Positions 39,032-53,856 of a stretch of 64,000 nt of DNA are shown piece by piece. Under the pieces are notes generated by a model that worked only from the letters and a program-made list of their open reading frames with translations, did no database searches and had not been told where the DNA came from. The position numbers were made by a program, and so were the translations under genes. The DNA is from Albula goreensis (lineage: Eukaryota; Chordata; Actinopteri; Albuliformes; Albulidae): contig CM040745.1 of assembly GCA_022829145.1 (NCBI GenBank), forward strand, positions 23,156,906 to 23,220,905. Direction: 5' to 3'. Numbering within the stretch: position 1 is the stretch's first letter; each line of letters opens with the position of its first letter.

Positions 39032-42000
39032 CTGGAAAAAGATAGAGTTTAATGACAAAATGGCTCCAGCACATATAAATCCTGACCCTGTATAATAATA
39101 TTTTTATCTGAATATATAAAATTACATTAATTTAAAGAATAGTGCTTCCACCACCTTGCTCCATTCGGTTCCACTTCCATCAGCAGGCTAATCCCATTTT
39201 GTAGGTTCCAACAATCAAATCAACATCAACAGTTCTTATCGAGTAACACCTCCTTACAAACCTTAACTACACATGATTACTGGTTGCTAAAAACTGCAAA
39301 GACATTAATATTTCATCTTTTGTTGTCAAAATGATGATGCATGACTTGCTGGGGAAAAAAAATTAAAATGTACTTATTCAAGAGAAACTGATAACTATTG
39401 AGCAAGACAAGTGGTAGATACTGTAGGATACAAGTCATCAGCAAATCCTTTAAAAACGATGTGGCAGTCAATGAGCAGGCAGTCTTTAATTACTTAAACA
39501 ACACATTGAAAAAGTATGTTTTCCTGTAGCCTGCAGGATTAGGCATGTACCAGTATTGAATTTTTCTGATCATGTTACACAAAATTCTGCTCTTCCCCTA
39601 CAGGTGTATGGACACAATGGGTTTATATGACCAGTCTTTGGGTGAACTACTTTTGTTACTGTTAGATCAACTGAGAATTCAGTTTAATCTTGCACTTAAG
39701 ATCAGTGATGATAGGGGTTGAATAGCCAATCAGGTATGGGGTTGTTAAGGAGAAAAAAGTTTAATTTTTGGGGAATTGGGATCAACATTCCTGCTCTTTC
39801 AAAACTTCCATTTGATGTATAATGACCAGCGTGAGTTAGGACAACAGTATAATATTCCATCTGAAGGACACCATCCTCTACAGTACACTGCCCAATTGCT
39901 GTACTGGGGTAGCCTGTTGGAGTTCTGGATTCGTGAAAGCCATATAACATCATGGACAGCTAAGTACTGGGCAGTTGCATAAGGTAGGAAATATCCCCTG
40001 TACCACAAAATGTTTAAAGCTTTCAGGGATAACATATAATCCACACATCTATATTTAGTAACTCATGTTCAGATGACCTGATTCTGTGATAAGAAAATCA
40101 CATGACTAAAAGTAAGGTGACTCACACATGTCTCACTGTGCAGTGTACACCTTATTTCAATCATGCTAGTATTAACAGCCAAGAGCTGGCTCACATGATG
40201 GATGGATCTGCCATGTGTTATTGCCATCTCTGAACAAAAAGCACAGCACATGATCAGCACCCTTATTGAATGAGTAACAGAGACATTACCTCTGCAGCTC
40301 TGTAAATGAAAGCACCAGGCTCCTACACAGTCACAGCAGGACGTGACTCATAGTGGGCATGGCTTATGTTGCCTTAGTTAAAATTATTGATACTAAATGA
40401 GGAAACTACAGCAGTCATGAAACTGATGAAATGTGGCTTTTGAGTGCAGTAATTCCTTCATTCAGAGCAATGGGAAATTGCCTCCAGACCTGTAATGGAC
40501 TTGCCACATTTACAGGTTTGCATTTACATAAACATTGACATGACTACAAATAAAGAAGAGACCAGCAATTTTTAAAATGATCTCTGTGACAAATCATGCA
40601 TGTAACATTAGGTTCACAATAAACAATATCACTGGAAACAAAACAAAATATCAATGGAATTTTCCCTAAAGCTGCAATGTATACCATAATGAAATGTCAT
40701 ACATTATGCAGCCATTGAAATACAGTACATAGACTACAGTGAAATACAGTATATGGGGAATAAAGCATTTCAGCCATTGGATTTAAATACAAAGACAAAC
40801 AGGCTGGGCTTGATCAATAAGCCAGAAGAATAACGTAAAGTATTTCACCTGTGCAAGGCTACATTACAAGGTCAAGTTTTAATCATAAGTTTACATGGAA
40901 AAAAAGTTTATTTATTTAATAAAGTTTGTTTGTTTATTTATATATCATTTATTCATTCATTTACAGCATGCACATTGGTGTTTTTTTCTTTTATATAATT
41001 ATAATTAATTATAAAAGTTCTTGAAAATGCAAAAAAAGAAGACAAGAACTATCACAGCTTTAATAGACATTTTGTCTCTACTTGTCATCCACTATTTGAG
41101 AGGATTTATTTTGTAGAACAGCAGTTTTATAACAATAGGGGCTGGACACAGATAAATGATTTCATAGTGATGTGCTGCTGTTTCAAAAGAATCACCAGAA
41201 GCTATTAATGTGGAAATTTCAGCTGCACATGATAACTGCCTTTTCGTAGGTTAAACAGCTATGTCACATACATTTACATCTATGTTCAAAATAAAATGGA
41301 AATGTTCAGTCAAAAGAGTGGAGAAACAGGCTACTGCATGATTTGTTAAAAAGATACAAATAATGTTGAAAATGTGTCATACCTTGTAAGACAAGTCAGG
41401 GAAATGGATTATTAATTTGGAATCTTATTCAATAGCTAATTTAATAAATCATAATTACAGTGAATGTAAAAGTAGCCAAAAAAACAGAGGGATGGATGAA
41501 AAACAATAAATTTATGGTAAATAATAACAGGAATCAAAGGAGAACTACTCAGTATCATAACTAAAGCTAAGACTAGTTGAGTTCTGTGGAGCTACCTGCA
41601 AGGCCCCACCTCAGCAAACTGTGACAGGTTCAAAACTAACTAGAACATGATTTACATTGTCTATGCAGTCATCAAAAGTATGTGCATTGTCTCTCATGGC
41701 AGCAGATATTATATGTATAGACATCTGGTGTGTGAAATTAGAATGAAGAGAGTATGGGTAGCTTCTTGCCAGGCAGCCGGAAAAGCAGAAAGGTGTCATG
41801 CACTCAGTCATTAACCCTGTGTGGGGATACAGTGTCAGAGGTGCTTTTTAAGGCTTTTACCTGATCCTGGGATTTTTGGAAGCAGCATGAACATGCACTC
41901 TTCCCCCACCAGCATATTGTCCACTCCCTGGCTGCCTTGCACTTTGCCTCACAGTGGTGATGCAATGCACAGTGCCATCTGTGTGGAAGAATGGGACATT

Positions 42001-42840
42001 ATTTTCAAACTGCTTCACAACAATGTGTTTCAGAGGATCTGGACATCACTACTGAAGATCAAATTATTACACAGTGGAAATAAGCCACTACACGGTTGTG
42101 CAGTGTAAGAAAATGACTGTACTTCATATACTGCACTGCCACACACCAAGTGAACAAGGTTACAATTTTCAGTTCCACATTCTTCAGGAATTCTAAATCA
42201 CAATTTTAGAGTAGAGATAAAGAAATCAAGCAAATATATCAATTGAGAATTGACAACAGTACTGAAGAACACAATGTACTTTTGTAATTCACAAAGTGTT
42301 TTGTTTTCTTTTTTCAGTTACATCATTCTCACTTCCCATGGGCTGTCTGCTATCTGGCCATGTAAAACTGCACTTTTATTCCTCCATATTTTCATCAACA
42401 TAAAGACATTCTTTATAAATTGCTTTCTGAAAATAAAGACGTATAAATAGTTTTACTAAATTCATTGTGACACCCAATATTTCACTTTATGAATTTTCAG
42501 AGGTACTTGTTAAAAATACACCCATTAATGACTTCTTTTTCTGGAAACAATCATTTCTGTAATACTATTCCTTCTTTCAAATGTGATGATTTGACATGCC
42601 ATTAGGCTTACAATGTATTATTGTCATCCAGCTCCATTTTGGAATTTCTAATTATTTCCTGACATTGATGTTTGAATGTAAAATTCATTCATTTCCTAAT
42701 ATCCTGATCAATTATTTTGGAAAGCAGCAGAGCTTGAAGGTAGTTGACAGATACAATAATTCCAAGTTTCATAGAAATATAGAGTACTTCGGGAAATGCA
42801 AGTATTACATATGATATCAATCCACTATCAGAGCTGCAGC

Positions 42841-42965
42841 ATTATGGCATCAGAGAAGTGCATGCATTATGGCATCAGAGAAGTGCATGCATTATGACAT
42901 CAGGGAAGTGCATGCATTATGGCATCAGGGAAGTGCATGCATTATGGCATCAGGGAAGTGCATGC
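42841..42965. repeat. 25-bp minisatellite, 5 copies
   Basis: Five exact-length 25-bp units, ATTATGGCATCAGAGAAGTG plus CATGC, with GAGAA/GGGAA and one GGC/GAC difference. 25 is not a multiple of three and the ORF through it is spurious. Confidence 0.97.
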
Positions 42966-45084
42966 AGGGTGCAGCTGGTGCAAGTAGACGGCAGGCACCC
43001 AATTGATTGCATTTGCACAAAGCCAATTATGTCAACAGGCATTACTCAACTGACGGCTCAGCTCAGTTTGCTATAATGCATTTAACATCCAGTGTATTTA
43101 ATTAAACAAAAAGACACAAATATTGAAGAAAATGCATTACATAGATACACATGCAGATGAGAACTAGATTACATTCCTATAAGTGGTAATTTGAGACTTG
43201 GCCCAGAAAAGGGGGAAAATTAACAGCACTGTCTCCCAGTGCTGTGCCATGAAAGTCCTCCAGCACATTGCCCTGCATTCACTTCCTATCAGTCAGCCAT
43301 TCATTTACAGCAGGACTAAAGGCTTACAACCTCAACAAATGCTTCATAAATTCAGGCAAAGCCACAAGCATAAGAGTACACATTTGGTTAAAATCATGAG
43401 GATGCTCCAAAAGGTAACTCTTAACCACTGGTTAAAAATTGGCTCTGGACACTAGGTGCTGGACAAGTCACACAAATCAGGTCTCATGCACTAGGACACA
43501 AGATCATGACCTTAACTGTTGACTTACTACAAATGTGTATTTAGTAAAAAGATGGCGCTATACAACAACAACAACGGTGATATTACCAGACAAAAACACT
43601 CCTCAAAAAATTCTACCAGTAGATGAGTTAGGAAGTTGATTCACTCAGTAGATTATGCACCTACAAAAACATTCACTGTGAATATCTGAATGTCAACAAG
43701 TTAAATTCTTACTTGGGAATATTATTTATGTCATTACAGTGCCATAACAGGACATGCATTTTGTGCATCTACGCAATTGACTATCTCAGGAACTAATGAA
43801 AATATTGTCAATACAGGAAATTTTATTGAACCAACTGACTGACACATTTCTCTGGCAAACATTTTATTCTTCATTTGAGGCTTTACTTTGAAATTGATTT
43901 TGTGCAGTTTAATGGTTATTATATTTAACAATACATCAATATTATCCCCCTGTTGCCACTGACCATCTCCTCAATCTTTTCATGTGTCTTAATTTTAGCT
44001 GTACCTGTAAGTTATTTTACTATAAAATTCAGAACGGTACATGATGTTAGCATTATAGACTGCAGTCATTCCTTCAGAACCTTTTTTAATAACTAGGCTT
44101 AATAGGGAGTCAGTTTAACCTTAAAAATGCAGACTCAATATTCTAACAATAAAGAATTTATTTCTGATATGCGATATGAATAATCTTCCTATGGTCATCC
44201 TCCTATGTCTTACCTGCTTTATTTCAAGCACTGTATCCTATGATATGTGTCTACCAGCAATGATAATGCAAAGCAAACAAGCTCTCTCCTGGACATTGAA
44301 TTCAAGAGGCAACTATCAGACATCCTTACACATTAATGAGAATACATTTTTCACACACTTCATCATACCTTACATAAAACTACACTAATTGTGGTGTCCT
44401 GAAAATATGCAATTCATACATCATTGATATGTCTACCACAATAACAAATTCCTGATATATATATATAATTGAAAATACAGACACTTTTAAAGGAAAAATG
44501 GGTTTGGCTATTTTCATAATGAAGAGAGATGTGATCCAATTCCTAATAAAACAATTCTCCCAAAATAAAAAATAAATAAAAATCTGCACACACCCAGTGA
44601 GGCGGCAAATTAAGAGAGAATTGCATTTGATCATGGCTGAGCCAGGCTTGTGAGAACGTGCTTGCTGCATTTCTCTTGTTGCTATGGTGAAATAATAATC
44701 ATAATAAAAAACAACATATACCCCCATACTGTGAACCCTTTCAAGGGCAGTAACCACTATAAATCTTAAAAAAAAAAAGAATCCATTACTGAAGGGTTAA
44801 AGAAAGGTTAATATGGTCTCTGCCAATGTTACTCACTGCTGACCAACATAATGAATGTGGAGGCATTTTGAAGCAGAGATCACAATTTTTGCATTTAGAA
44901 AGACATTATGAGATACAATATCTGGAGATGCTAGTACTAGCAATACAGACTAATAGAAAGCATAAAAATGATTATAAAGGAGAGTGATTTAAAATTTAAA
45001 GACCTAAGTCTCATGCAATGCATCTAAGTGCCACAGTTCAACAACAGCATAGCCACATTGACTGGCGGTTGTTATAGTAACAAT

Positions 45085-45109
45085 CCAAAAAGGCTCCCTC
45101 CCTTTTTGG
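45085..45109. repeat. Perfect 9-bp inverted repeat (hairpin)
   Basis: CCAAAAAGG and CCTTTTTGG separated by 7 bases. No role can be assigned. Confidence 0.6.
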
Positions 45110-48100
45110 AGGATGGCTTAATTAGACAATCGACACAGCCAATTAAAATGCAGCAAATGGATCTTTCTGACTGCTTGATCTTGTTACAGCATGTCTAGCA
45201 TTAACCTCCAGAAAGCACACAATCAAGCCCAGTCTCATCAAAGAACACTTCATATTACATGAGAAACGCCAGATGCCATAAAATCTTATAGCACTGAGAT
45301 CATTAACTGCAAATCATTGAGCTAGGTTCTAAATATATACACTATATGATAAAACTAACTGATGAACTGACTGAACTACCTTGTAAATAACAGAATAGTT
45401 TAACAAACTAGTCATGAGGCTGTACCTGATGACCAAATATTTCACCATGTTTCAGACACATCCATTCAAAAAACACAGTACAGCAGGGGTGGACAGTATA
45501 AACAGTATAGAGCACCGATATGAATTTGCCCTACAGCATGGATTTCGACTATAACTACAACAGTGGGAGGCAGCAGTGCACTATTTGTTTTCATTGTGCT
45601 TAAACATGTATTTTCACCTTGGAAATACCCAACTGCTTGGCCCATATGATTAAGTTTACAACGTACTCAAAACTATATACTATTACTCCACTAGTGCTAT
45701 ATACTGCTCATGTGCGTGAATTAACTGTGCTATGTACTTTTCTGAGCTGATAATGAATTACCAGGATGCAAGCAAATATATTTCTAATGCTTTGATAATG
45801 CACAGAAATGTACAGCTGGTATAGCAGCATGCCATTAACTTTAATATTTGAATGTGTTTTTATCACAATAAAAACACACTATATTTAAATACTAACATAC
45901 CTTTTCTAATATAGTGTTCACTGCAATTTACGATAAAATACTGTTTTCTCAAATATACCTAATTTTCCATCAATACAATATTTCCTAATTTTGTCATATA
46001 CACTATATCTATAATTAGCTCATTTGTAATTGAAAATAGAGTTCTCAGCAAATGAGGAACACAATGTATTTGTAAAGCAGATTCTACAAAACAAGTGTGT
46101 CTAGTAAATTAGTTAATCAAACAACCTCCCACAAGTATACAGTCATTCTAAACAGCTTGATTTTCTGTAATTATGACTAGCAAGACAAAAATGAGACTTA
46201 AGTGACTTTGCAAGAGTGTGGACTATATAAAAATAAGGGGAGAAGTTTGAAATTTAACAAGGGCTTCTTATTTATATTACAAACATTTCACAGATGAAAT
46301 GCATTATATGTATTTCACACAATATTTTAGAGACCAAGTATTGTTGAATATCCAACAATTGCTAAAATTAACTTTCCAGATAGTTTGCGATACTTGAATT
46401 TCTTGTTAAGTGAAAGTTTGACTGAAAATTGGCGAAGGTCTCTGAATGGCCAAGCCAGATACAGTTGCAATTTATGATAGCCATGATTGTCACACTGTGC
46501 TTCTGCATACTAGCTATGAAACAAGACCATCCCCGCCTTACACATCTCCCTCTCCAGGTCTCCACATATCAGACATGACCCTCATGAAATGTATGAAATG
46601 TAAATCACACTGCACTTACAGTTGTCTTATCTGTCACTACCCAAATATGGCATGTGACCATCTGTGCAGGGACAGAGCATAATTCATTCTTTTTATGCAC
46701 CCACTGAAGCTGTTTGGTACCTATCAAATCAAGTGGCACATATATAAAATTATCTTTATTATACTCCCCAAATATTCATTCTGTAGTTCTATTCAAAGAC
46801 AGGTAGTGTGAGGACATTTGTTTCTGTGACCAATGAATGCTAAAATACTTCACTGAAACCAAATAATCTTCACTGAAACTTTTTAACTCCAAATATTTCC
46901 TTGGTAGATCACAATCAGATTGTGGCTGTATTCTCTGAGGTAAAATTATTCTTAATGAGTTCATTTGGTTTTGCTCTAGCACATATAAATGTCTTAAATT
47001 CAGTGTAAATCTGACTTTTACATTTCCTTATGACTTTCTCTTACAGCTGCATGTGTGCCAACGTTTTGACAGAAAATGCACAAAAAAAACTACTCAAAGT
47101 ACAGACAATCCTACCCTAACCAACTCAAACATACAGACACTCTGATAATCTCTGTGTTCTTTGAGAATATTTTTCCTGCTGCATAAATCAATTCATGTCC
47201 CATCCCCATTTTATTCTTGTTTCTCAGGACAGTCCCTTAAAACTGTTCCCATCACTCATTGTTTTCTTGTTCCTTTAAAGTTGTGGCACACACCACACAG
47301 AAGGAATGTTTTTTTGATATTTCAGAATGTGTTATAAGTCACATGATTCATATCACACTCAGGTGAAAGATACATCATATGTATTAGTAAATGTAGTAGG
47401 CCCTGTGTTTTTTTTGCTTTTTTTTTCAAATTTATATCAATACTGGATAATAATTGGAAATTAATTAACTCAAGAAGAGTGAATATTACAAAGACAGCTC
47501 TTACAAATTAACCAAAACATACAATGGCCATAAGTACTGCCTGCTACCTTGAAAAAAATAAAGGCCAGCCCTCGACATTTTAACTGAAGTTTGTGGTGAG
47601 AGTTTAGTAAACAGATGCAGGATCTCAACAGATGAGCATACAGGGTAGTCTAAGTGGTCTGTCAAATAGTAAGGAGTTAAACACATACAGCAAGTTAAAA
47701 TGAAAGAGTTGGTTAACCTGTTACTTATCCTTAACAAAGGACTAACTGCTCACGTTGTAGTTATAATTTTAAAATTTCTCTTTGGAACTATATTGGAAAA
47801 TTACATCATACTCTTCATCAAATGTAACTGAGCCTTGAATAAAATATCATTGATATTAAGAAATCATTTTTCACATCCCCAGGATATAGAAATACCATAC
47901 AAAGCATAGAGGTAATTTATTCTTAACATGTCATAGACACCATTGCTCTATGCCATGCTGGTGCAAGAGGTCTAACATTATATTCCATTGAAAACGACAA
48001 TAAAACTGTGACTATGCAGCAGAAATTCCATAAAGAAAGACTTACTTATGTGTTCTTTTTGTATTTATCTGCTTTTTCAAACCCAAATTTAACTTCATAT

Positions 48101-49712
48101 ATTATCCCTACCCATCACTAACCTGCCCAACAGACTCAGAAGGAAGCAGCTATACATGTGACTCTTCCAATTCACATGGCTGTCACAGTTTTTCAATCTG
48201 CATATGGGACACAAATCACATGTCACCTGTGCAACTAGGCAAGTAAAAATGCAACTAATGATTCCAGATATAAGTTAAAATAAAGTTAACAAACACTCTG
48301 TTCATGAACCTGAGGCTGACCAGACCAGAGGAGGTTAAAGAGCAGTGTCACTTTTGAGTAAATCTAGCTTACCCTCTGCATTTCCCTGGCAAGGCTGACC
48401 CTGTTGTTGCCTTGCCAACATAAACCTTCAGTAATAACCAGGATTGGCATGGCTGTGACTTGTGCTCCCAGCAAAAGTATATGCAGCTACACCATTAATA
48501 TGCATCTTTATTCTGAGAGCCACCTCGAGTCTCCTATTTTCTTGGCACAGCATCATTGTTATATGATGCATAAATCTATTTCTCGGGGAAAAAGGCTCTG
48601 TGAGGATTACAAAATGTCACAGTGAAAGATGAGCAGATGCTATTTCACTGGCCAGAAAATGTTTCTCAACTTTGTGTAGGAAATGTTGTATACTGTACTT
48701 TAAATGGTCATTTTAGATACTAAAACCTAGATTTTGTAGCTCTTCAATTTTGTAACACCAGTGTAGAAAACAGGTATGTTACATGCTTAAAATATATTTC
48801 ATTAAGTAATGTCATCTTGACTCAGTGGTCTATCAGTTTCATAACATCATTAAGTATTCAAAAATCGAATCATAAATCAAGATAAAGAAATGTTAACGAT
48901 GGAAGATAGCACTGTATGAGTCAACACAAGCAAAGCTCTGACAGTGGCTGGCACACTCCAAACTGAATGTCATCCACTCTGACAAAGAGTTAAAAGTCAA
49001 AAGGCTTATGGTTATGCCCAGGCTGAACAGAAACAGCTCACCAGTAAAAATGCATTGCCTCTGTAGACAGAAACACATGCTGCACTCAGACCCACAGGGT
49101 AGGTATACAAGATTTATCTTCAAATATAGGTTTGTTCCTGGCAAAGCCATACATTATGCCTGTGAACATAAACTGTGGGGACACAAAGCATTTTCATACT
49201 CAGCTTTCAGGTGATGAAATTAATTGGGTTAAATCAAGCCTGGAGTAATAGTAAATTAATTCCATTATGACACTTGAAGATAGTTTAATTAATTTCAGTC
49301 ACTACATTAAAAACAGACATGAGGATTCCAAAAGATTTCAAAAAGGTAATTTTTAATAAACTTGTAAAAACTAATAATACCACTGTAATACCACTGGACT
49401 AAGAGCATACATGAGTTTCCACTCTTAGCAAATAACTATGGTTTCCTCCCTACTAATGTGGATAGAATGAGGCAAAGACAGCAGCATACAGTACAAATAC
49501 AGAGGAGGAATATTATTGGCTGAGGACATGGTCAGACTGAAGACAAGACTGCATTCAAACCTCAACATTTTTGTATGCTGACCTTTAACTTAACTACACA
49601 TCTTTATTAACTGGTCCACAAAGTTGCTTTTAGCAATGTTAATTAACAAAAGATAAAACATTCTTGAGTTTCCACTTTAACTGAAATGAAATCAGTTATG
49701 AAGTTCAATAGA

Positions 49713-49724
49713 GCCCTCTAGTGG
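49713..49724 (-). promoter_or_regulatory. Perfect CTCF core-motif match
   Basis: GCCCTCTAGTGG on the plus strand is CCACTAGAGGGC on the minus strand, which fits CCASYAGRKGGC without mismatch. It lies between the PDE1A and DUSP19/NCKAP1 regions. Binding is inference. Confidence 0.35.
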
Positions 49725-52337
49725 CAATGATGGAAAAAGTGTAAATGGGCCACAAAAAAGCACACTGGTATTTCACTTTCAACCTGTGTGCAAGGATATG
49801 TATGGCATTTGATAAAGCCCTATTTACTAGTTCAAGGTATAATATAAGTCAGTTATATTCAGACATGAGAGTGGGATATGAAATATTAATGCCTTCCACA
49901 AGGGTCTGAATAGAGATCAAACTGTTGTACACTGTATATAAACTTGTGTACATTTTCTTTTTGACCTTCGACTGTTTGTGCAGTATGTATATGTGTATGT
50001 GTGTATATGTGTATAATTGTATGCATATGTATGGCAACTGCTAGTGTTGTAATTTCCTGATGGATGAATAAAGATTATCTTATCTACACTGCAAAGTCCA
50101 CAACTTGGATAATTGTTCAACATACCCTAAATACATATATTACATTTAATATAATATATAATCTAATAAAACATCAGTATTAGTTGCATTGCAGTAAAAA
50201 GACTAAAAAGAATGCTATGAAAAACTATTTCCCTTATTTCCCTTCTGTTAGAATAATAATAATAAACTATGTCTTTGTGCCTCTGGTAATGACACGGCTC
50301 AAAACAGGAACACAATTATTCTGTCTATTGTCTCTAAGGACACTTCTTACCACATAAGAGGTGTAGGTGCTCCTTATTCATATTTTAATCATTTCCCTCA
50401 TTCAGACTTTGCTTATTACAATGAGCTATTTACATTTATGCAATAGAATGCTAAGGGGAAATTGTCTTTTAAATGATCAAGGTCGTTAATTAATGCTGTC
50501 CACTCAAGCCCTGGGTGGAAAAGGTTGCATGATAGAGGCATCATGCACACACTAATGCAAAGGTTGTTTATTTTTCATATGATCAAACACCTCCTTGGTT
50601 ACAACCTTGATTGTGACCCTCTTTTTCATTTATTTTAATATCACAACATCTACATTCATTGTATTTTTCTGCAGGAACTGGTTCCCTTTAAGTATGGTTC
50701 CAAACTTATACAGTCTGATGTGACAGCAAAGACAAGAATTCTAAAGGAGGACATCACACCAGCATGAAAACATCTTAAATACATATGACTATAAAACGTA
50801 CTTAAATCAGGAAAGTGGCAAAGTTGGTATCACCTTAAAACTGTAAAAGGCATTGAAGAGAAGGATGTTTTTTCCTTTACAATGCTTTACTCCTGTTCTC
50901 CTTTAAGTATTCACTGTGCCTGTAATAATTGTGCAGATTAGACCTGCTGGCACTTCTGTTAATTTAATGTCTAAAAGCTCTTCACTGTGATTGTGAAATA
51001 AAGAGGCTGAATTATTTCCTCTTAATTGCAGCTCATTTGGCTATAAGACAAATCTTTAATTGCCTTGCTTCAAGCCTTCCAAGAAACACTGACAACAGAA
51101 AACAGTGCAGTGATTATCATGCAACATTCTGGTCATCTACTGACCAGAGAGAACATGCAATTAAATGTATATTTATGCAAAACCGCTGAAATGCAGTATC
51201 AAAATGTAACCAATTCAACTAATTTCTTAAAAGATGTTAACGAATAACTTCATATTAGCATTCCAGCAATACCGTTCAAATGATACTTTCAAGATGAAGT
51301 ACAAGCACCTTCTTTTGTTCCAGAAATGCATTCTATGCATATTGAAAGTGTTCAGTTGCAATTTTCCCCATAGGATTTCTACACGTTTGCATTTGGATGA
51401 AATTCATTCCTGGAGCTTCTGCGCCATCAGCAATAGGCCTGTCTCTTAGTTGTGTATGTGATATAATTCAATGCAAATATTTTCAAGCAGATGATGCGTT
51501 TGTTCTGTACAGATTTGATTCAATTTAGCAACTCAGACAAAACAGATAAACACAACACAGAAGTTTGGCCTTTCAAGCGAATAGTTACTGCCGAAGGCCT
51601 ACGCAACTCAGAACATCTGGAGAGCATTACTTAAAGGCAGTGTTTACTGGTCCCACTTTGTGAATCCATAAACACACGGTAAGATACGTCAGGTATGTGC
51701 ACGGACACAAAAAAAAAACACTTCGAGAAATTCGAAAACGCCATGCTGGTAATTACTGCGTTTTCAGTCGAATTGTGACCATTTTGAAAACAACATGCAC
51801 TTCAGAGAGTAGCTGTATTCCCTGGAAAGCCAGGTCTTGCGAGAAAAGTGTCAGCCAGATCTCCCGAGGAGAACCTCTAATTGTGCACGGGAAAACAATG
51901 AAAATATCGTGTACCATCGCTCTCAAAACTTGATAGACCGCCTGGTGTGAAGAATCAGTAGGAAGGCGTGTTGACATAATATTGAAGGCTGTCACTACAG
52001 TTGACAAGTATGTAGCCTACCACCGATATAACACCGCGAAGGTATCTGGAAACAAGTTATGCAGTAGGGAGAGCAGGTATGCCTTGTATTTCCAAGAATA
52101 ACACAAATTTCCTAAACTTTCGCGCTGAAACATGGGGTTCTATAAAGACCACATTCGGAGCCATATGATTACCCTACTTTCAAGTAGCCACTTTTAATAC
52201 TGACATTTTTGAGCGGAGATGTCAAAATAAACATAAAAGTAATGCATTCAACTCAAAAGGGATTTATAAAATTAAATCAATATCGATGTTTCTCTCTTCA
52301 GAATTTAGCACTGAAATACAGCAAAAGTACCACTTAC

Positions 52338-52509
52338 CTTTTTCTGTGATAGCAGACTGCATCTGAACTCGACTAACCTCTTGAACCGCATTTTTAATGA
52401 CGGAACTCTGACTGTCTATCACGGTCGAGACAGGTGTAGTTGAAGGTTGGTCTTTAACAGGAACTGTAGAGGTTCTCCTTCTGACGAGTGTGGAGGAGAC
52501 AGTGCCCAT
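52338..52509 (-). CDS. Orphan first-exon ORF, unknown; possible PDE1A 5' exon
   Basis: ATG at 52509 (context CACATGG) opens 57 codons plus one base before the canonical donor AAAAAG|GTAAGT. It reads MGTVSSTLVRRRTSTVPVKD, then QPSTTPVSTVIDSQSSVIKN and AVQEVSRVQMQSAITEK. Codon use, CpGs and the donor look like a true coding exon. I do not recognise the protein. It ends in phase 1, whereas PDE1A exon 2 needs phase 2 and a direct join gives an immediate stop, so another exon is needed or the ORF is an upstream ORF in a leader. Joined to the acceptor at 34242 it would end 19 codons later, overlapping the MESL start. It sits 1.35 kb below the DUSP19 stop on the same strand. Confidence 0.5.
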
Positions 52510-53856
52510 GTGGAAAGCAGGGTCCCCCCAAACCTGTCAATACCATGTGAAGCGCAGCTGTTTCGAAAGCTCAATGACTCACCCCCTTTCAAGAGGCAAC
52601 AACTGCCCGTCTCCCGTGCATGCAATGTATAAATCAGTTTCCAGAATCCAAATTTGTTGTAATATAGACTGTGCTGCGCGATTGCCTGTAGGTGTGCATT
52701 ATCTGTTGATCATCACGCTCATGTGCTCGACCAATTACTCGTCTCTGCAACGTGACTCTATTGGTAAGGTGGCACCTACATGATGAATTATACTACGCTT
52801 TAAATCTTCACGAGCTGCAGCGATTAGCGTTTTTATGCATCGCTGAACTAAGTCATATTTTCCAAAGGTAAAAACATTCCCGACTACAACACAATTCTCA
52901 TCAAATAATGCGAGTAAACAAAGGTTACGCAATAACAACTGACTAATGTCAGTTCTGTTCGATATGAATTTCTGAAAAAAAATCGACTAATGTTGCTTGA
53001 GATAGTGCGAGGAAGATGGTCCAACGACACTAAAGATACACTCAGCACAGCAGTTGATAGTCCCCTTTCACTTCTAAAGTATATTCATGTTCAGTGGTGG
53101 ATAATAGAAAAAACAGGTTTCATGTGAAAAAAAAGTCAAGCATCTGCCCGTCATCTGTTTTTCATGTACCAGTGTTGCATCAGTCAGGTCTCTTGGACAT
53201 TCCCTGCATATCCCATAAGTATTCTCGAGATCTGTAACCATCTACAAGGGGGTTGGGGGAGAGAATAAGCACAGCCCAGGACATCCCAAAAGAGCAGAAC
53301 CCTTAAACAATATTAACTGCATATAAAAAGACTACATTACATAACTGATCAGTCTCATAATTGGTTTCCTTTAAAATGTAAGTCAGACAGTATTATGTCT
53401 GATGAAAATGTCCACATTAATGCATAACTTTTAGAATTCCAGTTGTACTGGGTTGTACAACTTTGTACACTAACGCAACAAAAACAATAAAATTAGCAGT
53501 GATTAAGACATCTCAATTATTGCTCACTTGATTTATCTGATTATCAGTAGGTTTGCATTTTAATACATGTATATATACATACATTATTGGCAATGGCATA
53601 CTGTATCTTAAGTTGACAAATGGATATTTGATGTTGAGATAAAAAGTTGTACATATGATACAGCGGCAATCAGTTTTTGCTCACTCCCAAATTACACCTC
53701 CATTTACCCTTCATCAGCCCAGGCACCTGTTCAACTGCACAATAATCCTGGAATTCTGCAGACAAACAACTTCACCATTCTTCCTTTGACATTTCCAACA
53801 ACTGAAATAAATATCACTGATCAAAACATACTGATAGACATCATACTTTGACCTCT
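52510..53856. other. Intergenic: DUSP19 3' flank and upstream promoter
   Basis: No coding exon seen. The part next to 52510-52830 is CpG-richer and probably holds the promoter of the orphan exon; the part below 53857 is DUSP19 3' UTR. No clear AATAAA was found for DUSP19. Confidence 0.45.

Larger units (their letters stand above)
39032..52337. other. Long gene-poor stretch, possible PDE1A 5' intron
   Basis: About 13 kb of AT-rich sequence. I see only a 25-bp minisatellite (42841-42965), a small perfect hairpin (45085-45109) and a CTCF-like site (49713-49724). No ORF here resembles a known protein. Confidence 0.5.
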
